Positions 1 to 12,718 of a stretch of 64,000 bases of DNA are shown here, piece by piece. Origin of the DNA: Phallusia mammillata (lineage: Eukaryota; Chordata; Ascidiacea; Phlebobranchia; Ascidiidae); the NCBI GenBank assembly GCA_003260075.1, contig QLIY01000096.1, forward strand, positions 163,197 to 227,196, given 5' to 3'. Under the pieces are notes generated by a model. It was not told the origin of the DNA. It saw nothing but the letters and a program-made list of their open reading frames with translations, and did not search any database. The position numbers were made by a program, and so were the translations under genes. Numbering within the stretch: position 1 is the first letter of the stretch; every line of letters begins with the position of its first letter.

Positions 1-1011
1 ACCACGAGGAAGCTTATATCATCCAAGTTTGTTTGGCATGGGCTGAAAAAGAATGTTGCGTTGTGGGCTAAACGATGCTTTGCTTGCCAACGGGCAAAAA
101 TTCAACAGCATGTTCATTCCCCACTTCACGAGTACAGCCCTCCCACTTCTCGTTTTCAGCACGTGAACATAGACATTGTAGGTCCACTTCCACCTTGCCG
201 CGGGTATAGGTATTTATTAACCGTCGTCGACCGTTTTACGCGCTGGCCCGAAGCCATACCCATGGAAGATGCTACAACCGCCACTTGCGCACGTGCTCTT
301 ACTTTCCATTGGCTTTCGAGATTTGGCATTCCCTGCCATGTATCCTCTGACCGTGGCCCTCAATTCACGTCAGATCTATGGACTTCTCTTGGGCAACGTT
401 TAGGTATGCATCTTCACCGCACGACGGCTTTCCACCCTCAAGCGAATGGTCTTGTGGAACGCTTCCACCGCCACCTAAAGAGTGCATTAATGGCTCGATT
501 AACGGGATCCAATTGGCTAGACGAGTTGCCGTGGGTGTTGCTTGGGATACGCACCGCCCCCAAAGAAGATTTGAATGTTTCGTCTGCCGAATTGGTTTAC
601 GGCACTCCTTTAACGGTGCCTGGTGATTTTCTGGCCACTGAAGATACTTCCGTTGCAACTTTTTTGCCAACGTTGCGAGATACTCTGCAACGCCTTTTGC
701 CCCAACCGATGTCACGTCACTGCAACCCTCGCGTGTCCATCCCTTCAACGCTGAAGGGCAGTCCTTATGTGTTTGTCCGTCGTGACACTCACCGACCTCC
801 TCTGATCCCACCGTACGATGGTCCGTACAAGGTCCTTCATACGTCGGACAAAACGTTTACGTTAGACATGGGCGGTCGTCCGCAGACGATTTCTATTGAC
901 CGATTAAAGCCCGCCCACGTAGATTTGACCGCACCTGTACCAGTCGCGCATCCTCCGGCCAGAGGACGACCAAGACGGAACGTGCATCCCCCGCAACGCT
1001 ACCAAGCGTGA
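1..1011 (+). CDS. Ty3/gypsy retrotransposon integrase, C-terminal part of Pol (5' cut by window)
   Basis: The frame is open from base 1, so the polyprotein enters from outside the window; an ATG is not needed. The first residues carry the end of the integrase HHCC zinc finger (a CFACQ motif near 82-96). The retroviral-type integrase core follows, with the three catalytic acidic residues in expected contexts: VNIDIVGP (about 166-189), SSDRGPQF (about 343-366) and NGLVERFH (about 445-468). The tail is basic and Pro-rich and ends at TGA 1009-1011. It would insert the element's cDNA into host chromosomes. No frameshift is seen in the visible part, so the copy may be young. The upstream gag, protease, RT and RNase H lie outside the window. 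Confidence 0.9.
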   Translation, partial: TTRKLISSKFVWHGLKKNVALWAKRCFACQRAKIQQHVHSPLHEYSPPTSRFQHVNIDIVGPLPPCRGYRYLLTVVDRFTRWPEAIPMEDATTATCARALTFHWLSRFGIPCHVSSDRGPQFTSDLWTSLGQRLGMHLHRTTAFHPQANGLVERFHRHLKSALMARLTGSNWLDELPWVLLGIRTAPKEDLNVSSAELVYGTPLTVPGDFLATEDTSVATFLPTLRDTLQRLLPQPMSRHCNPRVSIPSTLKGSPYVFVRRDTHRPPLIPPYDGPYKVLHTSDKTFTLDMGGRPQTISIDRLKPAHVDLTAPVPVAHPPARGRPRRNVHPPQRYQA

Positions 1012-1026
1012 CGCATGCCCGCTTCT

Positions 1027-1215
1027 GGAGGGGGGTCCTGTGGCGACCTCTCTTGCATGTGTACAATCGTGTTTATCGAAGCGTGCGTTTTGCCTTTTTC
1101 TCGCATTGTCGTTGTTGCCTTATAAACGCGTTTTTGTTGTTGCGCGTTCTTCTATCATCGAACTGCATTGAAATAAAGCATCCGCTTTACTGTACGTCTT
1201 TTTAGCTCACACCAA
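1027..1215 (+). mobile_element. Polypurine tract and 3' LTR of the gypsy element (3' edge uncertain)
   Basis: A purine-rich GGAGGGGGG tract at 1027-1035 directly precedes TGTGGCGACC at 1039, the usual arrangement of a plus-strand primer followed by an LTR starting TG. Inside are TATAAA at 1121-1126 and AATAAA at 1172-1177, fitting promoter and polyadenylation signals of an LTR. The 3' edge is a guess because the 5' LTR is not in the window for comparison. Confidence 0.6.
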
Positions 1216-3358
1216 CTGTCGATGACCATTAACCAGCACATAAATTTATTGTTCCCTATTTTAGATCGAAAAAGCTTTGTTTCAATCTAAATTAAACCAT
1301 GATTTGTTAGTAAACATGATTTTGCATCTTGGTAATCGTACAAGATTGTTCTGGATGTTGTTGCAAAGATCTATGGCATGTTTATCTCACTTCCATGTTT
1401 CTATAACATGTAGTCCGCTGTGCCAGGGTAAATGTACATTTTAAATGCAATTAATTACAATATTAAACATAATAAAACACCACATGCAATCATAACCATG
1501 TAATAAACACTTAAACTGAAGGCAAATAGCGTGCCATAATTTATTTCACAGCACTCTTTTGCATAGTCTCTCATCTAATCCGGTCTTTTATTAAAAATCT
1601 ACCCTTTGTTAACGGTTTAAAATGATTAACTTTGGAAAAATAGGGTCTTCGTTTAAGCTTGACTTTTCGTCTGTCCGGAAATCCTGGTCGGGGTCAATGT
1701 CGTTAAACATCTGTTCATTAAAAATGCAGTCAGAAAGTTCCATTTTCACCAGACTTTAATTAAATCAGTAACCCTTGAATATGTTAAGTAAAACCACGCT
1801 GAAATCACTTCAACGCGTTTAAAGAAGGACTGAAAGGCAACAAAAACTCTCCAACAGCACAATTTCAACCAAACGTAGTAATATTACACATGGTAGATGC
1901 ATAAAACCGACCACACACGCTTAGTTTTGTCATTTTCCTGCTCTTCAAGCACCCAACTCAATGCAAGTATCCGACAAGCGTGCAGTGTTAATCAAGCGTG
2001 ACGGTAACAATAGCTGGACTACCATGTTAGTATACTATGATGACACCAACAAAAGTTTTTTCGATGATGGTCTTTAACCTTACACCTCATGCGAAAATGA
2101 AGGTTAATAATAAACAATTAAAAAGCTTTGAGATGTGCTACACAATTCCTGAATCCTCTAAAATCCTTATTTCACTCTTTTTCGTGTTTTTGTCTACGGT
2201 CCGCCTTAGGTAGAGCAAGATGGCATACACTTTAATTACAATGGTTGAATTTAGTCCCAGACAAAACAATGTTTACCTGAAAATTGAGCTCACATTTTTT
2301 GTATGTCCAAAACGGATACATTTTGTAGAGCATCCAATCGTTCGTCTTGTTTTACTGCTGTTCTTATTGGTACCAGGGGTCACCAAACTATATGCTTGAA
2401 TAGTTCGTCCAGCTTCCAAAAAAGATCTGTTCAGTAAAACGTGTGTTGTATAATTGTTTTATTTTACTCAGAAGCTTGAGCACTAATCATATCCAGTAAG
2501 TGCTTTAAAAATGACTGAATGCCAATTGGTATGGTGTCTTTCTTCCGATCTCTAATCCTAGCGTTTATGAGTTATGTAGTATTTGTTCATTTATTCAGGT
2601 ACTAGGTCCGCTGAAAAAAAATCGGACTCCTCTACTACATTCTCCTGTTTTATTTGCATATACTTTGTTTGCTGATCATTCGTGCCAACGCCTCATATTG
2701 AGAATAAACGAAAAGTCGCAAGATATTATGTCTAGCATATGTTTGTTTTAACAAATTGCGGATGACAAAACTCTTTGTTTTAAAGATGAGTTATTACTCG
2801 TATGGAGATCAACATTTATGAACATCACAAATGCACAAAACCAAGCCACAGTAGCGTCTAGTTTCTCTACTTTTAATTTCACTCAACAGTTTTTCTTTGT
2901 AAAATTAAGTCTCGATGAACAGGATGTTAGTGTTGAAGGTATTCGGGGTGGAGTTCCGCATACAGCGTTACACAACAAAGGCGCGTGCAGACCTTTGTGA
3001 TGCAAGGCTGGTTAAGTTGAAGAACAGACGGTCAGAGTTGCAAAACTTTTTCTTTGTCACAGAAACGTAGAATTTTTAGAAATTTGGAAGAGATGAGGAT
3101 GCATTTCATTACCGTTAAACAGGCAGCAAAATTATTACGCACACAAATTTACGTATTATTTTTGGGCGGACGGCAGCAGACAGACAAAAATAAAGTAACC
3201 AACTATTAGTGGCACATTTACAGCACTTTTTTTTAAATAAATTTAACGTTTTTAGGGTTGCAACGCACTAGTAAAATCTGCCTAGAAAACGATTAGTAAG
3301 GCATAATCCAATTAGGGTCTGAAATAACTTTGTCTTTTTAACTTCTGAACAGAAAAAA
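1216..3358. other. Intergenic, no gene seen
   Basis: AT-rich sequence between the retrotransposon and the adhesion GPCR gene. I see no coding exon with splice signals, no tRNA-like fold and no clear transposon ends. The few open frames are short and have no recognisable motif. The distal promoter of the downstream gene is probably in here but cannot be delimited. Confidence 0.5.
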
Positions 3359-3364
3359 TATAAA
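3359..3364 (+). promoter_or_regulatory. Candidate TATA box of the adhesion GPCR gene
   Basis: TATAAA followed by TTGG lies 113 bases upstream of the signal-peptide ATG at 3472, a plausible spacing for a start site near 3390 and a short leader. A 17-base sequence containing TTTATCAGGACAAG is repeated in direct tandem at about 3407-3440 within that leader. Only position supports this call. Confidence 0.35.
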
Positions 3365-3471
3365 TTGGCCAAATGTGGCACACACTCTTGTTAATTTGTT
3401 TTTGAGGATTTATCAGGACAAGTGATTTATCAGGACAAGTAGAATCTGATAAGTCGCTGTGACGAGGTGCT

Positions 3472-3532
3472 ATGAGAAACCTAGCTCCTATAGTGGTTGC
3501 TTTGGCTTTTTTAGCACAAAGTATTACAGCAG
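3472..3532 (+). CDS. Exon 1: signal peptide
   Basis: ATG at 3472 opens 20 codons: a basic start (MRN), a hydrophobic core rich in Val, Ala, Leu and Phe, and a small-residue end (QSITA) typical of signal peptidase sites. The exon ends in phase 1 at GCAG|GTAAAA. It has the same length (61 nt) and phase as the first exon of the second lectin gene at 49063. Confidence 0.75.
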
Positions 3533-6500
3533 GTAAAAATAACTTGTATTTTACAAAATGAAACGCTGTATTTTATCGCTGTGTTGGTTTTGGGGTTGTT
3601 TGTTCACTTTGCAGCAGTTATAATGGTCTTAGATGTATTGTTTACGTAGACTCCGAAACATCAAATAATAAAATATCGAGCATAAACAGTAAACAGATCC
3701 ATCCTGTAGATTGGCAGATTGATAGACGACCACCTTCCCTTAGAGTTTAAACGGGACGGGAAGTGGTTACGCTTTCGTTATGTATGTATGAAATCGTCTT
3801 ACCAAGAGATATTATTGTATTTGGTAACATTCCATGCAAACAGTTCCCTAAAGGCATATTATACAAAATAAAACAGTAGCTAAAGTTACGTAGTAATTCT
3901 TTTCTTATTATTGAAATCTCCTTTCAAGTAAAACGACTGCGACGATTCAGGGTCATTAAAATCAGATCAAGAAAATTCAGTGTGAAAAACCATTAAATCT
4001 GTCGATATTTTATTTGTTTTATCAAAACAAATGCATTTCGCTATAAAAGCATCATCAGTGTTTCGATAAAACAAATAAAATATAGCGACAGATTTAGTGG
4101 TTTTTCACACTGAATTTTCTTAGCTAAAGTTACATTATATAATACGAACCACAGAATAAATATATTTTCATCATGACACGCGCCAAATAGCGCTAAGGCG
4201 ATGCAATACGGGCTCAATAAAATACGCAATCTACTATTGGAACCATGTAATAGGGTCAATACTCGTAATTGAAACTTAAAGCTCGAATCACCCAGTCCGT
4301 TGCTTGGTGAGTGAAGACTAAAAATCCTTATAGCAATAGATGTAAGTTCCGACAAATCACTTAGTCGTTCACCCTTTGGTTTTAAAGATATATATATTTC
4401 GCTATTACAGCATCGTCAGTATCTACGAACAAGCAGTTCGTAGATACTGACGATGCTGTAATAGCGAAATATATATATCTTTAAAACCAAAGGGTGAACG
4501 ACTAAGTGATTTGTCGGAACTTACATGTAATAGGGTATTTGAAATTGAATTATAATGTTATTGTGTGCAGAAACTTTTATCCCAAACCTAATAGCCGTTA
4601 CCATAGGCGCCAAGTAGGTGGTGGCGGGGTGGCGCCGCCACCTTGGGTTTGTAAAGCACGGTGGCGGCCACTGTGGAAAATTTGGGTTATTGGTAGCGGT
4701 ATCGTACGAAACATCGTATAATCTGAAGAAAATCAGGAACGGTTTTGCTTTTAAACAAGTATGCTGGCGATATAACAACAAATAAAAGCGTCAAAAGTTG
4801 TTGTTTATGACGTAAAACACACAATTGTTTGCTAGTGAATGGAATGTTTTGCGATTGTACTGTATTAAATGGTCATTTTGGGTGATACAAAGCAACAACA
4901 ACTTGGCCAAACATCTTTTGAACATTGCCAAACGAATGAAAAACGTTACAACAAAGTGTTCTACGCAAATATTATTTCAAAAATTCTCTTTTATTATGAT
5001 TTTGACGAACTTTGCATTCTATTGGAAGTTTGTTGGGCTTTGAGTTTGAGCTCTTGCGCGCATTAGTGACGTCACATGAAATGACGTCATATTTTACGTC
5101 CGCCACCTTGCATTTTTGTAAAACTCGGCGCCTATGGCCGTTACCGTGCCGTCAGCATATTGATATGGTTAATTAGGAAGTTTTATTAGTATTTCGAAAT
5201 AGCCCTGTATACTTTCAACACACATAAAAAAACTTACTGGACAAAGGGCTGCCTAGATTGGCCCCAATACGCTACTTTAGAATGTGCACACGATATTTTC
5301 ACAAACGCGGGCACGCGGGCCTTTTTGTCCACTATAAAAGTATTTGTTAATAACTACATGTCGCAGTGAAAGACAAAAAATCAATCGCACAATAAAACTG
5401 CTCAAATAATTGCACTAAAAAGTTATTGGACGTCGGCCATTTTGTTTCACCAACAATATATGTATCCATAATTTTTTTGGTAAAAAAGCGCATTCACGAA
5501 CCCACCTCTTTATCCAACTTGAAAAGAACCACAGCAAGAATTTCTTTGGGGGCATCAAAACGGCATGTAGTCTTGGTTCGGACTTAAGCATGGATACGTG
5601 TTTGCTAGAAAACTTCCTGTAATCGGACACGACCAAAACAAAGAAGTCAGATTTAGATATTCGATTTGTTTGTTTTCGTTCCGCTTCAACAGTTGACGCA
5701 CATCGGCCGCATTTTTTAAATGTGGGTGGCGAATGGCGCCACAAAGTAATTGCGGAATGAGATTTATTGTAACCACTTTTGGTTCTAATTTCAATAATTA
5801 TGTGAGAACAGTTTAATTATTAAACAAAAAACAAATGTGAACCTTTCCTGCTTTGCCTTCGAAAATACCATAAATTGATTAATATAACACAGCAACCAAA
5901 CATCATATTTGTGGGAAGTCAAAGTATCTATGTGCGAAAATGATGTTTCTGTTTTGTTATAGCATTACAAGATGGATGGAGTGTTGTCCCAGCAAGCTTA
6001 TACCCAACAACTACCATTACAGTCCCATTCAATAAGTCTTTAAATTCAAGCAACGTTGTTCACACCTATTTGGCTGGAACTGCAGATTACCAGTATTCCA
6101 CACGGATTCTTAAAATTTGTGATTCTAGTTTTACAATTGCTATTAAGCGGAATGATTTGGCAATTGGTTGGAACCAGTCTCTTGATTTACAATGGAAAAC
6201 TCTGCCAGGTTTGTATGTCAGTGATAAAATTTACATCTGGCATTAAACACACTAAGCTGTAGATTACAGTCTGTGTTAGCCACCTTATGACTAGCACATC
6301 TCTATTTTATTGCACAATACAATTAGCTACACTCTGCCATGTACTGTGTTAGTCAGTTGCTAACGAAAATCATGTATCTCCAGAACCATTGGCTCTACAA
6401 AACATCAACTCAACTGGTAAGAAACGTTAAGTTTTTGGTTGTATTGTGGTAAATTCCCAAACTTTAGCTTTGTATAAATGGTTTGTTCATATAGTTTCAA

Positions 6501-9500
6501 GTGGTTTAACTTCACTGGTCAGGTGCCTGACAATCTCACCCAAAAAAGTTCTGGACTTTATAGACAACAATTTTTGTGTGCTAAATTATGTTTGAATTAT
6601 GAAAATAAATTAAGTGTGCTGTTACTTTAAACTTGTTGAATGCTGACTTGGTCTAATAAGCAGATCTTCTCAAACTGTGATTACTTCAGGTGGTTTCAAG
6701 CTTGATGTTTTACTATAGAATACTTTTATCACTTTGAGAGTTTCATTTGCCCTAATCGAGATTTACAAAAAAGACATTTTGTGCAGTACCTGATATATTC
6801 TTTTTCTGACTCCTGAAATTGGTTTAAACAACATAAGTTTACTTTGTGCCTGTGTTAGTGCTAGTTTTTGTACAAGTGCAGTTTCCATAGTTAATGGTTG
6901 TTGAAAATAACTAAACAACAGTAAATAAAGTATTTTAATTGTTGTTGCAGTACCGACTGATCTCACTACCACCTCAAGTCGGATATTACCATGTAAGGAC
7001 AGTTGTATGTGCTATACACTATCAATCAAAACACATGTAAAATGAAAGTCCATTAGATAATAAAATAATTCCAGAATCTATGAACTGATATAAATTGTAC
7101 ACACTTGACTTGAATTTACATTTTCCTAACCTTTCAACCACGGAGTCAAACTTCAGGTTCGGTTAAGGTTTAAAAGGACATATATTTTCGAGTTTGGAAG
7201 TGGTTAAAATCCTCTTGATTTAATTCTACCTTTATCTACACAGCCTATCAAATTCTGTATCAATTTTGACTGTGCACAGTGCACAACCTTTTATTTGTTA
7301 TTTTTACCTGCCCCATAGCTGATAATAATTCATGTATTCTTCAGTAGGTTTTTCTTGCTGGTTCTGTTTCGGTTCAGCACCAAACAAAATTTGCGGTTCA
7401 AGTATGGTTTAGGATTAATTGTAAATTATGGTTCAGTTCAGGTTTAATGAAATAAAACACACAAATGGGTTCATGGGTTTGTCAGTTCATTTTAGTTCTG
7501 GTTCGACTTCTTGCTTTTATCATGTTGCATATATATATTTGTTTTAACAAAAATTTTGCGTCTCAAAAAAAAAAAAATATTAAACCAAAAATGTTTTGCA
7601 GCTTTACAGCTGGGATGGATGCTAGTCCCACCCGGCTTTACTTATGGAAATCAATTAAAAGTTGCTTTTCAATCCTGTGTAAACTCCAGCACTGGACTTA
7701 AAGTTTGGTGTGTCGGACCAACGGCTTGTACACCCCATGTTGTCAAAATTTGTGACTGGGGATTTGTTGTGAGAATCTTAGGTCAAAATGCTTCTGTGGG
7801 GCTGAGCCCTCCGACGACACTATACTGGAGAATTTTTGCAGGTAATCAAGTTACATGTTTAGAAAATATATAATTCTGTTGTCCATTATTTGTGATCAAT
7901 ATGTTAATTTGATAAAATTTCTTGCAATTTACAATTTGATTAATTTGTTTCAGATCCTCCTGAATTGGCCAAGTTAGCCATACCTACATGTAAGCTTTTT
8001 TGTTTACAATGTCTTAATGCAGTGCATGTCCAAACAACACTGCTTTGGTGCATGCCATAGTTTTTCAGCTATATACCAAGAGGAGTGTTTCTTTGTAATT
8101 ATGGGTCCCCTTCCCTGAAGTGGACACATTTTGATTTTACTCGATTTCTTTTTTTTTCTTCCCTGCGGTTTGTCCACCCTCTTTTGTCATCAAATGTTAG
8201 ATGGATTTGGATGAAACTTTTACAGATGGTAGATATAGTTATGTAGATGTGCCATCTGCTTCATTTGCCCCGATAACCCCAGCATTTACCACGCTAGCCC
8301 CCAAAACGTTACATGTTGTTGCAGCGGACCACAAATGTTAGTTTTATGTGGTGTTATAAAGCCAACCTCATATGTTACTTGTGTTTCTGGGCTGGGCTAT
8401 GAATGTGTTTGCAGATTGCAGTTAGGGGGTTGTTCATAGCCTTATGACGTCACAAGGTCATTATGGTTGTTGATTAAAACCCCTCCTGGTGGTCACAGTT
8501 TTAAACATTGGCTGATTTGGACGAAATTTTACAGAATTTTTGATTGGGTCATTGCGGTTTCTTATTTTTAACATTAGGGTGCAGAACCCCATTAATTACC
8601 CCACTAGCCCCCTAAAATGGGTTATTTATTTAAACAGGGCCAGAATTGACTGACATTTGGATAGCTTGTAGAGTTTACCATTTACAAATGATGATTGTTG
8701 TGTTTGATCTTGCAGCTCCAACATTTACCCCACTAGCCCCCTAAAATGGGTGAGTTTTTAAACGGTATCGGAATTTGCTGAAATTAGGATAGTTTGTAGA
8801 ATATGGCATATATAGGTGTCAATTGTTTCTGTTAAACCCTGTAGCCCCAATATTTACCCCACTAGCCCCCTAAAGTGGTTGATTTTTTTCAAACAGTGTC
8901 TGAATCGGTGAAATTTGGATAGCTTGTAGCCAATGCCATTTCGAGAAGCTGATTGTTGTGTTAAACCCTGTAGCCCCAATATTTACCCCACTAACGCCCT
9001 AAAATGGGTGATGGGAGTTTTTTAAACAGGGCTGCAGTTGTAAGAATTTTGGTTAGCTTGTAAAACGTGCCATTTATAGGTGTCGATTTTTGTGTTTTAC
9101 TTCTTTGTTTTAAAATAGAACATTAATTGTTTTAAATAGGAAAACTTTAAACCAGGGGTGTGCAACCTTTGTTACTGTGGGGCCAAATATAGTTGTCAAA
9201 ATTTGATTGCGGGCCGCACCTGTGTATAACACAAGGTGATTTCCCTTTGTTGACTACCAAATATGCTTAACTACAAGTAAATTCGCATTTGATTCTAGTC
9301 ACATTTTGTCAGGTCACAAAAAATAGCACCGGGCGCATCAATCTGCTCAAAAATATATAGTAGTTAAACTCGTTTGCCAGTGCATTTGAAATCCAAGCGT
9401 CACTGCGGGCCGCACAACCTTTAATCAAGGGCCGCATTTGGCCCGCGGGCCGCAGGTTGCACACCCCTGCTTTAAACAATGTCTGATTTGAATCCAATTT

Positions 9501-12500
9501 GTATTGCATGATTATATAAGCCAAGTACTGATCCAAGTGTTTTGCTATACAACACCAAATTTTCTTATGGTTATCTCTTTAATTGCATTATTTGCAAATG
9601 TGTGGGGACCCATGCGTTTCTGCCTGCAGAAACAACTACGGTTATAAAAGACGGTGACTAATATGGGACCCAATATGAAATAAGTGGAGGAATTATGGGT
9701 CCCCTTTTTTTTCTCCGATGAAGTTTGTCCATGCACTTCTGGCATGAAATATTTAGTGAATTCGGCTGAAACTTTTACAGATGGTAGATATAGTTATGCA
9801 GATGTGCTATTTGCTTTGTTTGACTTGATAACCCCAATATTTACCCTGCTAGACCCCAAGTGTAAAACGTTTTTGTATGTTGGCACAAACAAAAGATTTC
9901 TGTGGTGTAATGGTGTAATAAAGGCCCCAGTACATATGGTACTTGTATTTGTGCATTACTTGTTGGACGTTTTCGCACATGCCAGTCAGAGGGGTCTTAA
10001 CAGCCTTTTGACGTCAGAAGCATTGAGGAATGTTGCTAATAACACCTCTAGTGGTCAGAATTTTAAACATTATTGGATGAAATTTTACATGACTGTTAAT
10101 TGGGTCATCCTGGTTGCATATTTTATACTTTTGGGTATCAAAACCCCATTGGTTACCCCCACTGACCCCCTAAAATGGGTGAGTTTTTTAAACGGTGTCG
10201 GAATTTAGTGAAATTTGAAAAGCTTGCAGAATTTGTCATTTATAGGTGTAGAATGTTGTGTTTAACCCTGTTGCCCCAACACCCCACTAGCCCCCCAAAA
10301 TTGTTCAATTTTTTAAACAATGTATGAATTAAATTATATTTGGACAGTTTGTAGAGTGTACCATTTGTAGGTGTTGGTTGTCCTGTTAAACTCAGTAGTA
10401 CCTATCATTTACTCCACTAGGCCCCTACAGTCAAATGCAATTAACCATTAATAGGAGCTGATTGTTTTGTTTTGGCCTATTTTCTCACTACTTAACACTT
10501 TTTTCTCAGATGGTCATAAAATAGAAAAACCTTAATAAATGTATGAATGGAATGAACTTAAATAGTTTGTACTCCATGTAACATATTTATTTATGCACAG
10601 TACCGATCACTGTGTTTGACGTTACAATGCCAACCCTTCTCATTGTTATCTCTTGAAATGCATTATTTACAACTTTGCATCTGTGGGGACCCATGAGTTT
10701 CTGCTTGCAGAAACAACTAAGGTTATAAAAGACAGTGGATGATATGGGATCCAATATAAAATAAATGTCGGATGTAAATATATGTTAAGAAATAGGTCAC
10801 AGTGTATGTGCAACGGCACTATGTGCTAAGCCACCCTTCTAGTTTAATATATCAAAGCTTTGTTTTTTTTCTATTTAGATTCATGCAATAATAAATCCAG
10901 ACAGCTTAACTTTACTGGACGAGCTTCTGTAACACTTGTTTGTCCAGCCGGTTGTCAGGCAACATCTTCACGGTTATGGGGAACAGGAATGTACACTGAT
11001 GATTCTTATATTTGTGCTGCAGCAATTCATGATGGACGTATAACAGGTATATCATATTAAATACTGAACATTTACATAAGACGCTATGAGTGAAAGCCTG
11101 CACAAAAAAAAACGTTTCTGACATAAAAGCTTCTAACTTCACTTGACTGAAACTGGTTAAGNATGGACGTATAACAGGTATATCATATTAAATACTGAAC
11201 ATTTACATAAGACGCTATGAGTGAAAGCCTGCACAAAAAAAAACGTTTCTGACATAAAAGCTTCTAACTTCACTTGACTGAAACTGGTTAAGTTTGCCTA
11301 TAATAGTCTAAAAGCTCTGGCAAGCGATTACTGCAGGTATTACCAAAGACTTTGTTATTTGTTCAGATTCTGGTGGCATTGTCACTGTTTTCAAATACAA
11401 GGGACAGTCTACATACACAGGGAGCACCAAAAACAATGTAACAAGCAAATCCTATGCCAGTTGGGGAGGTTCTTTTGCATTCCAAAGTATTACAGATCGT
11501 AAGTTTAGATCAGGGGTGTGCAACCTTTTTCGTCGGTGGGCCATATAACCAATTTCGGACATCAAGCGAGGGCCACACATGTTGTTTCATGTACCGTATT
11601 TGTTTATGCCTTTTTACCCTACTGCTGGTGCGGCTTGCATTATAGTATCATGCAGATATGCAGATAATTTTGCATTTAAAATACTCTTTCGTGTTGGCTT
11701 TACATGCCAATAAACACTTTACCGGGTAGAGCTATTTGTGTGACTACAACTGATTGTTACACAAGTTATTACTACTTATGGTAAGCTGGTTGTGTTGTAT
11801 TGTCAACTGCTGGGTCTAAGAATAAATTTCAGATATTTTCGCCCATGTAAGTACCGTTTAAAATAAGTCACAACATATGTTATATATTTATTGTTATAAC
11901 TTTAATTATTAAATGAATAGTCACTTTACCTTTAGTCTGCTGTAGTAAATATACAACGTAAGAAAAAATTCAAAAGTCAACACCAAGCTTGCCAAATCAA
12001 CTTTAAAATGTTAGGTGCAAGTAAGTTTTGTGGCAACACTGGCTTTCACAACAAAGTAATTGTTTACAAGGCAAAGAGGGTTATTATGTCACATTCGATC
12101 GTTCGAAGTTACACAACAAGCACCTTGTAGTACGAATAGAAGACCATAGGTCTGGCTAAATAAAATTGTAATTTCCATGTGCTGGTTTAGCTTATTCTTA
12201 TTACGTATAGCAACTTTATAGATTTACCGAAAACTAAAGCAGGGATTTTTTGCTAAAATGTGCATTTTTACTTGCTCTGAATCAGAGTGAGGGTCACACT
12301 AAACGGCTTGATGGGCCGGATTGTGGCCCGCGGGCTGCGGGTTGCACACCCCTAGTTTAGATGATTACTGGGGACAACTTTTTTTTCATAACCATAAAAG
12401 TTGTAAAACAAACATGCAGTTACGCAGTTGTCACTCTTATTTTTATGTTTTAGCATTGCAAACTGGTGATGTAGTTGTTTCAAGTAGTTCTGCTCCAACT

Positions 12501-12634
12501 GCCCTTTTCACCTTTCCATTCAACACAACTTTGAGCAAGAATGTTGAAGTGTGGGTAACAGCAGTTGGTCTCCCAATGCATACATTTACTTTGAAAATCA
12601 CTAATGTTTGTGACTCCAATTTCACTGTGGAAGT

Positions 12635-12718
<84 letters not shown>

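Noticed and set aside
365..811. 148-codon open frame on the minus strand
   Set aside because: It lies entirely antisense to the clear integrase frame and has no motif.
5415..5794. Two overlapping minus-strand open frames with Cys and His residues, considered as a THAP-like or transposase remnant
   Set aside because: The Cys/His spacing does not fit a THAP zinc finger, no splice or TIR context supports it, and the frames do not continue.
9684..10208. 174-codon open frame
   Set aside because: It is contained in the repeated DNA element; the sister copy at 8097-9672 does not keep the frame and no transposase motif is seen.
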